Shown here in pieces: positions 59,165 through 64,000 of a stretch of 64,000 nt of DNA. The stretch covers positions 186,001 to 250,000 of the forward strand of contig CAVPUC010000004.1 of assembly GCA_963708865.1 (NCBI GenBank), written 5' to 3'. The position numbers and the translations under genes were made by a program. This DNA is from DAIDKA01 sp963708865 (GTDB lineage: Bacteria > Pseudomonadota > Gammaproteobacteria > Steroidobacterales > Steroidobacteraceae). The notes beneath the pieces are model-generated. The model was not told where the DNA came from, searched no databases, and worked only from the letters and a program-made list of their open reading frames with translations. Position 1 is the first letter of the stretch. Every line of letters starts with the position of its first letter.

Positions 59165-59194
59165 GCACTGCGCCTCGCTCGAGGCACAACGCTG

Positions 59195-59245
59195 GCGGGC
59201 TTCCGGAGGCTCCTTGGGGCTCACCGGAAGCCCGCGATCATTTTT
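59195..59245 (+). terminator. intrinsic terminator after the RRM gene
   Basis: GCGGGCTTCCGG and CCGGAAGCCCGC form a perfect 12-bp stem around a 17-base loop, followed by GATCATTTTTCCC. Confidence 0.88.
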
Positions 59246-59263
59246 CCCTCCCTACGGATCGTC

Positions 59264-59665
59264 ATGATGAAGACGAAGAGCTACCTTGTGCAGGACGATT
59301 GCGCGCGCATCGTGGATGCCGCAGCCGCCCATGCCCGCGCCAAGAACTGGGCCGTCAGCATTTGTGTCTGTGACGACGGCGGCCATATCCTGCGCGTCGA
59401 GCGACTCGATGGCGCCGCACCCTTCACGGCCCAGATGGCGATCGCCAAGGCCACGACCGCGGCGCTCGGACGGCGCGAGTCCAAAAGCTTCGAGGACGTC
59501 ATCAACCAGGGCCGCACGGCACTGGTCACCGCCCCCCTTCAGGGCCTGCTCGAAGGTGGCGTGCCCATCCTCATCGATGGCCAGGTCATCGCCGCCGTCG
59601 GGGTCTCCGGGGTCAAGTCCGCGGAAGATGCCGAGATCGCCCGCGCCGGCATCGCCGCGCTTTAA
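59264..59665 (+). CDS. GlcG/HbpS-family protein
   Basis: A 133-residue protein with the GlcG/HbpS (DUF336) fold: HARAKNWAVSICVCDDGGHI, then AQMAIAKATTAALGRRES and GGVPILIDGQVIAAVGVSGV. Members bind haem or cobalamin-related ligands or act as accessories of glycolate and other operons. It stands alone after a terminator and converges on the RES toxin gene. Confidence 0.85.
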   Translation: MMKTKSYLVQDDCARIVDAAAAHARAKNWAVSICVCDDGGHILRVERLDGAAPFTAQMAIAKATTAALGRRESKSFEDVINQGRTALVTAPLQGLLEGGVPILIDGQVIAAVGVSGVKSAEDAEIARAGIAAL

Positions 59666-60360
59666 TCCGCCGCTTCGATCACCGGCGACCGGCTTGCCCT
59701 TCCAGCGGAAGCGCCAGGTCCTGCCCTTGCGCAGCTGCGTCACGAGTGCCGGCCTGAAAATACCCAGGCAGGTTCCACCCGGCCGTCTGACGCTGGGATA
59801 GATCACCCCGAGCGAGCCGCTCGCGAGCAGCCGCTCGGCGAGCAGCTGCGAGGCCACGTAGCTGTCGGGTGCCAGACACGGGCTGAACGCCGGCGCCTCG
59901 CGCAGATCGTGCAGCTGGCGCGCTCACATCGGACTGATAATCATCATAAGTGACCTCCTCCTCCCAGCAGCCGATCTCGGCCAGCTGCACCGATTTGTGA
60001 AAGGCCACTTCGGCCTGCGCGGTGCGCAGCTCGAAGGCCGCATACCAGGCACCGCGCTGCGGACCGTTGAAGCGGCTGCCAAAGGGGTGCGGGTGGGTGA
60101 AGGCGGCATTGACCATGCGGTAGTACGGCACGCCAAAGACCAGCTCCTGCACGCCGATGCCGGCGAAGCGCTGGTTTTCAGCGAGCAGCCGATCGTTGGT
60201 GGCGTGATCCAGATCAAACAGGTCCGCCAGCTGCGCCGCATCCTCGGCGATCAGCGCCCAAGACGCTCCCGGACTCGCTGTATTGCGAGGCAATCAGGCG
60301 ATGGGTGTCGTAGCGCCGCACCAGCGTGACCGGCGGCAGCGCGACGGCCGCACGGTTCAC
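59662..60360 (-). CDS. RES-domain toxin, several frame breaks
   Basis: A toxin of about 232 residues that, by family, destroys NAD+. Readable pieces in order are VNRAAVALPPVTLVRRYDTH; FAGIGVQELVFGVPYYRMVN and FNGPQRGAWYAAFELRTAQA with EVAFHKSV (the RES core with its Arg, Tyr and Glu); and ASQLLAERLLASGSLGVIYP with SVRRPGGTC. Frames change near 60265, 59925 and 59690; the natural stop would be TAA overlapping the GlcG stop. Its GTG start overlaps the antitoxin stop (GTGA). The breaks could be errors or real inactivation of the toxin. Confidence 0.78.
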
Positions 60361-60794
60361 ACGCCACCGCGCCGGGCGTCCAGCAGCCGCCGCACCGCCT
60401 GCAGCGCCGGCACCCCGCCCCGGATCATGTAGGCGAGCGGGGTTGCGCCGCCGAACAGGCGGTTGGTGTTCGGCAGCTGCACCCACTGATCGGCCAGGGC
60501 GCGCGAGTGCAGGATATGCAGCGCCTTGAAAATGCCGATCAGGTACGAGACGCGCAGCAGCCGGTCGGCGTCGAGTACCTTGCCGGCCGCGGCCCGCTTA
60601 AGTTCGTAGTACGGGCCATTGCTGACGCCGCCGAGCAGCGCCCGGGCGTCCTCATCCCGCACTTTCCAGCGTTCCATGATGTTGAAGAAGCCCTTCAGGC
60701 CCGAGGCGCTCAGCCGCTCGCGCTCGGCGCGCGAGTTCAGATCCACCAGCGGTGAAGGTTCGTAACGGGTATCCGGATACGTGAGCGCGGCCAT
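60357..60794 (-). CDS. MbcA/ParS/Xre-type antitoxin
   Basis: A 145-residue antitoxin. The first half (LSASGLKGFFNIMERWKVRD, DEDARALLGGVSNGPYYELK) is the Xre-like helix-turn-helix; the second (LRVSYLIGIFKALHILHSRA, then LFGGATPLAYMIRGGVPALQ) is the DUF2384 toxin-binding domain with the usual FGG-TPL-MI words. It neutralises the RES toxin made by the overlapping gene and, with it, should repress the operon. AGGAG lies before the ATG and a palindrome a little further up. Confidence 0.9.
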   Translation of the reverse strand: MAALTYPDTRYEPSPLVDLNSRAERERLSASGLKGFFNIMERWKVRDEDARALLGGVSNGPYYELKRAAAGKVLDADRLLRVSYLIGIFKALHILHSRALADQWVQLPNTNRLFGGATPLAYMIRGGVPALQAVRRLLDARRGGV

Positions 60795-60805
60795 ATCAGT
60801 CTCCT

Positions 60806-60821
60806 GTATCGGATATGATAC
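60806..60821. promoter_or_regulatory. palindrome upstream of the antitoxin gene
   Basis: GTATC and GATAC flank a 6-bp centre, 12 bp before the antitoxin start. It is a good candidate for the operator bound by the antitoxin. Confidence 0.5.
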
Positions 60822-61006
60822 GCTCCGGATCAGTAGTACTCAAACCGGCGGTAAAAAGCCGGCTTGCGGGAACTTCCCGGGGCGAAAAAAGTCACAGATT
60901 GGGCTTGCCCGGGACCAGCAGTGCTGCGAGCATTGCCGCCCCGAACAGCTCAACCATAAGAAGCCCCGCCGCGCTGGGCTGTATACCGCCCGACGCAGGA
61001 GTCTCC

Positions 61007-62319
61007 ATGTTCAGATTTTCCGCACCCCCCGCCGCCCGCTTGGCCCTGCTGCTGCCCGCCCTGGTGCTGGGCAGCTGCGGCGGCAACAACACCGGTGCGA
61101 TCATCACGGTACCCAATTGGGTCGTCGTGGCCGATCTGAACAACGATGGGGTGATGGATGTGGCCGTGGTCGCGGCCCAGATCGATGAAACCGGACTGAC
61201 GCAGAAACCGGGCCTGCTCGGCGTCGAACTCAACTCCAAGACCAGCCCCGGCGACTTTGGCGAGGGCACCAATTACGTGACCTCGAGCGCCCCGCCCTCG
61301 GGCTTGGCTGTCGGGGACCTGTCAGGCACTGGCACTCATGATCTGGTGGTCGCGAATCTCAACGCGGGCACGCTCTCGGTGTTCAAGGAAACCTCGCCCA
61401 CTTCAGGCGCCTATGCACAAGCCGTCACCATCACCGTGGGCGGCGGCCCCAATGATGTGGAGATCGCCGACATCAATGGCGATGGCCTGCCGGACCTGAT
61501 TGTCGCGGACAACACCGGCTTCGTTGAATACCTGCTGCAAAATCCCGCCGCGCCGGGCACCTTCGAGGCCGCGGTGAAACTGCCGATCGCCAATCCCGCG
61601 CAATCACCGCTCAGGGGACCACGGTGCGGGGGATCTCGGTCGCCGTCGGCGACCTGAACGGCGATGGCCTGCCGGATCTGGCGGTGACCAGCTTCGATGT
61701 GGAAGGTGACTTTGGCCAGGTGACGATTTTTTGGCAGAACCCGGCCGCTCCGGGCACGTTTCTCGCGACCCCCACCAACATCACCGCCTACGGGGAACCC
61801 TCCCAGATCAAGATTGCGGATGTGAACCAGGACGGCGTCCCTGACATCGTCGTGGCCTGTCAGGGCCTGGGGTATCTGGCAAACGCCTCAGCCGATCCCA
61901 GTACCCAGGCCTATCAGGAGAGCCTCTATGGCGCGATGGTGATCCTGCAAAACCCGGCCAGCCCCGGCACCTTTGCCGCACCGGTCGTCAATGCCGGTCC
62001 CCAAGGCGCCATCAGCCTCGCCATCGCGGATCTGAACCAGGATGGGCTGCCGGATATCGCGATGGTCAGCCAGTATCCGCAGGGGCAGGGCAGCATCGCC
62101 ATCCTGCTGCAAAACGTCGGCGCGCCCGGCACCTTCACCGTCAGCACCAGCCTGGCCGGCTCGGGTCAGCCGTCGTCCATTGCCATCGGCGACTTCAACA
62201 AAGATGGCCTGCCGGACCTGGTCGTGTCGGATGCGACCAGCGCCGTGTGGTATGCCAATGCGCCAAGCGCACCGGGTAGCTTTGTGATCCAGTCGCAGAT
62301 CGGCACCTTCAACCCCTAG
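61007..62319 (+). CDS. FG-GAP/VCBS-repeat lipoprotein, one frame break
   Basis: About 437 residues. A lipoprotein signal (LALLLPALVLGSCGGNNTG) is followed by a propeller of FG-GAP repeats with calcium-binding-like loops: VADLNNDGVMDVAVV, IADINGDGLPDLIVAD, VGDLNGDGLPDLAVT, IADVNQDGVPDIVVA, IADLNQDGLPDIAMVS and IGDFNKDGLPDLVVSD. The frame changes near 61612 in a run of G. It would be attached outside the cytoplasm, perhaps binding a partner or polymer. The start is set by AGGAG. Confidence 0.85.
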
Positions 62320-62333
62320 CCGATCGTTCTCAT

Positions 62334-62575
62334 TCAGGTGACGGTGGCCCGCTCAAGCTTGGAGCGGGTCACCCCATACCGGGCGTAGACCGTCACGCCG
62401 ATTCCCAGCCAGACACAAATCCGACCCCGGCGAGGCGCGGCAGCGTCGCCATGAGGCCCGCGCAGCACAATACGCCGGCCGCCGGCACCCAGATACCGAT
62501 GCTGAGCGGCAGGGCCGTGACCTCCTCCCCCGACGCCCGCCTCCGAACACAGCTCCTCGACCGGCTTTCTCGCCC
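62334..62575 (-). pseudogene. C-terminal remnant of an amino-acid permease
   Basis: Read with one frame change, the end of this stretch has WVPAAGVLCCAGLMATLPRL then ICVWLGIGVTVYARYGVTRS, the pattern of the last two membrane segments of APC-family cationic amino-acid transporters. Nothing of the rest of the gene is seen before the phosphomannomutase stop, so it is a fragment, or the join is an assembly fault. Confidence 0.45.
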
Positions 62576-62581
62576 AGATGT

Positions 62582-63940
62582 TCACGCGCGAATCAGACGC
62601 AGCAGCTCCGCGGTCTTCTCCTGCATCAGCGCCGCGTTGCCGCGCGACTCGACGTTCAGGCGCACCAAAGGCTCGGTGTTGGAGCCGCGCAGGTTGAAAC
62701 GCCACTCCGGAAATTCCACCGACAGGCCGTCGGTGAAATCCACGCTGGAGCGCCTGCCCGGCATAGACCTTCTGGGCACGGGCGAGGACCTCGCGCGCAT
62801 CGCCCGCCAGGTGAGTATTGATCTCACCGCTCGCCGGGAAGCGCCGCATCCGATCCCCCACGAGCTGCGAGAGGGTCTGGCCGGACTCACTGATCAGGCG
62901 CAGCACCAAGCAGCCACGGAATCATGCCGCTGTCGCAGTACGCGAAGGAGCGGAAGTAGTGGTGCGCGCTCATCTCACCGCCATAGGCGGCATCGACTTC
63001 GCGCATGGTCTGCTTGATGAAGGCGTGCCCGGATCTTGGACAGCACCGGCACACCGCCGGCCGCGGTGACCATGTCGATGGTGTTCCAGGTGAGCCGCGG
63101 GTCGTGCACGATGCGCGCGCCCGGCTCGCGTTTGCAGAAACACCTGGGCGAGCAGCCCGACCAGGTAGTAACCCTCGATGAAGGTGCCCTGCTCATCGAA
63201 GAAGAAACAGCGGTCGTAGTCCCCGTCCCAGGCGAGGCCCACATCGGCGCCGGCGTCGAGCACCGCGCGGCGGGTGGCCTCGCGGTTCTCCTCGAGCATG
63301 GGGTTGGGCACGCCGTGCGGGAAGCTGCCATCGGGCGCGTGATGCATCTTGATGAACCTAAACGGCAGCTGCGGCTCGAGCAGATCCACGATCAGGCCCG
63401 CGCCGCCATTGCCGGCATTGACCACCACCTTCAGGGGCTTCAAGCGGCTGCCGTCACGTATCCGAGCAGGTGGCGCACGTAGCGCTCGCGGATGTCGAGG
63501 GGGGTTTCGGTGCCCGCCGCGGCGGCGCGCGGCGGATAGCGGCCTTGGGAGATGGCGGCCTGGATGTCCTTAAGCCCGGTATCGGCGCTGATCGGGCGGG
63601 CGCCCTCCCGCACGAACTTCATGCCGTTGTAGTCGGGCGGATTGTGACTCGCGGTCACCATGATGCCGCCGTCGAGCTGCCATTCGGCGGTCGCGAAATA
63701 AATGCCCTCGGTGCCGCACAGGCCGATGTCGAGCACATCGACCCCCGACTCCGTCAAGCCGCGCGTGAGGGCGCGCGCCAGTGCGGGGCTGGTCTCGCGG
63801 ATGTCATAGCCCACGGCCACGCGGCGCGGTGAAACGAAGCCGGCATAGGCCCGGCCGATGTCGTAGGCCAGGGCCTCATTGATTTCATCCGGAATGCGGC
63901 CGCGCACATCGTAGGCCTTGAACGCGCTGAGCGTGGTCAT
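62582..63940 (-). CDS. phosphomannomutase/phosphoglucomutase, several frame breaks
   Basis: A sugar-phosphate mutase of about 453 residues, the normal CpsG/ManB length, which turns mannose-6-phosphate into mannose-1-phosphate for GDP-mannose and polysaccharide. Domain 1 starts FKAYDVRGRIPDEINEALAY and has the catalytic Ser in GGIMVTASHNPPDYNG. Domain 2 has VVNAGNGGAGLIVDLLEPQL and the metal loop LAWDGDYDRCFFFDEQG. Domain 4 ends with FNLRGSNTEPLVRLNVESRG. Frames change near 63440, 63130, 63020, 62915 and 62755. The start is the methionine in front of TTLSAFKAYDVRG. Confidence 0.85.
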
Positions 63941-64000
63941 CAGGGTTTCCCGGTCAAACAATCCAGTGTAGCGCCCGGCGTGCCGCTGTGACGGTGCACC

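Overview
The window looks like a chromosomal segment of a high-GC gammaproteobacterium. The strongest placement evidence is at 31.7-33.5 kb, where tRNA-Ala(GGC), gltX and a tRNA-Val lie side by side, an arrangement also known in E. coli. Families such as AsmA, MipA/OmpV, PFL/UPF0210 with its ACT partner, and proteins with PEP-CTERM-like tails fit an environmental lineage. A more exact placement (for example Steroidobacterales or Nevskiales) is only a guess.

Layout. 0-12.1 kb: a broken PQQ-repeat lipoprotein, a fused ABC permease with its ATPase, a serine-acetyltransferase-like protein, a translationally coupled ECF sigma / membrane anti-sigma-like / DUF4252 operon, an MHS-type MFS transporter, a complete IS5-family insertion with CTAA target duplications, and a protein with a PEID-type C-terminal sorting tail. 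12.1-31.75 kb: an integrative element of about 19.6 kb inserted in tRNA-Ala(GGC), bounded by 59-bp identical att repeats. It carries a tyrosine integrase, small DNA-binding proteins, a RuvC-like resolvase, two large virion ejection-type proteins, small and large terminase, and then a cargo half (secreted proteins, an RHH regulator, a coupled four-gene cassette, a PadR pair, and an operon of two PEID-CTERM proteins). I see no portal, capsid, tail, lysis or primase gene, so it is either a decayed prophage or a satellite that encodes its own packaging and ejection proteins. The remnant just outside attL suggests an earlier related element at the same tRNA. 31.9-38.5 kb: gltX, tRNA-Val, a beta-propeller lipoprotein, a methyltransferase, a zinc ribbon and a PMT-like membrane protein. 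38.9-56 kb: a stress and signalling cluster with a 1921-residue hybrid kinase built on nine 92-residue HAMP units (like fungal group III Nik1/Os-1), a second hybrid kinase, CsbD, MipA, AsmA, a trypsin-like protein, an lmo0937-type peptide, DUF883, three response regulators, a NarL-type kinase and a phospholipase D protein. 56-64 kb: a ferritin-like protein, ACT and PFL proteins, an RRM protein, a GlcG-like protein, a RES/Xre toxin-antitoxin pair, an FG-GAP lipoprotein and phosphomannomutase.

Sequence quality. Nearly every long gene right of 31.9 kb, and the first gene of the window, needs one or more single-base frame corrections to read as a complete family member, including essential gltX. 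Between 2 and 31 kb almost all genes are intact. I read most of these breaks as sequence errors, give such genes as whole loci, and note the break points.
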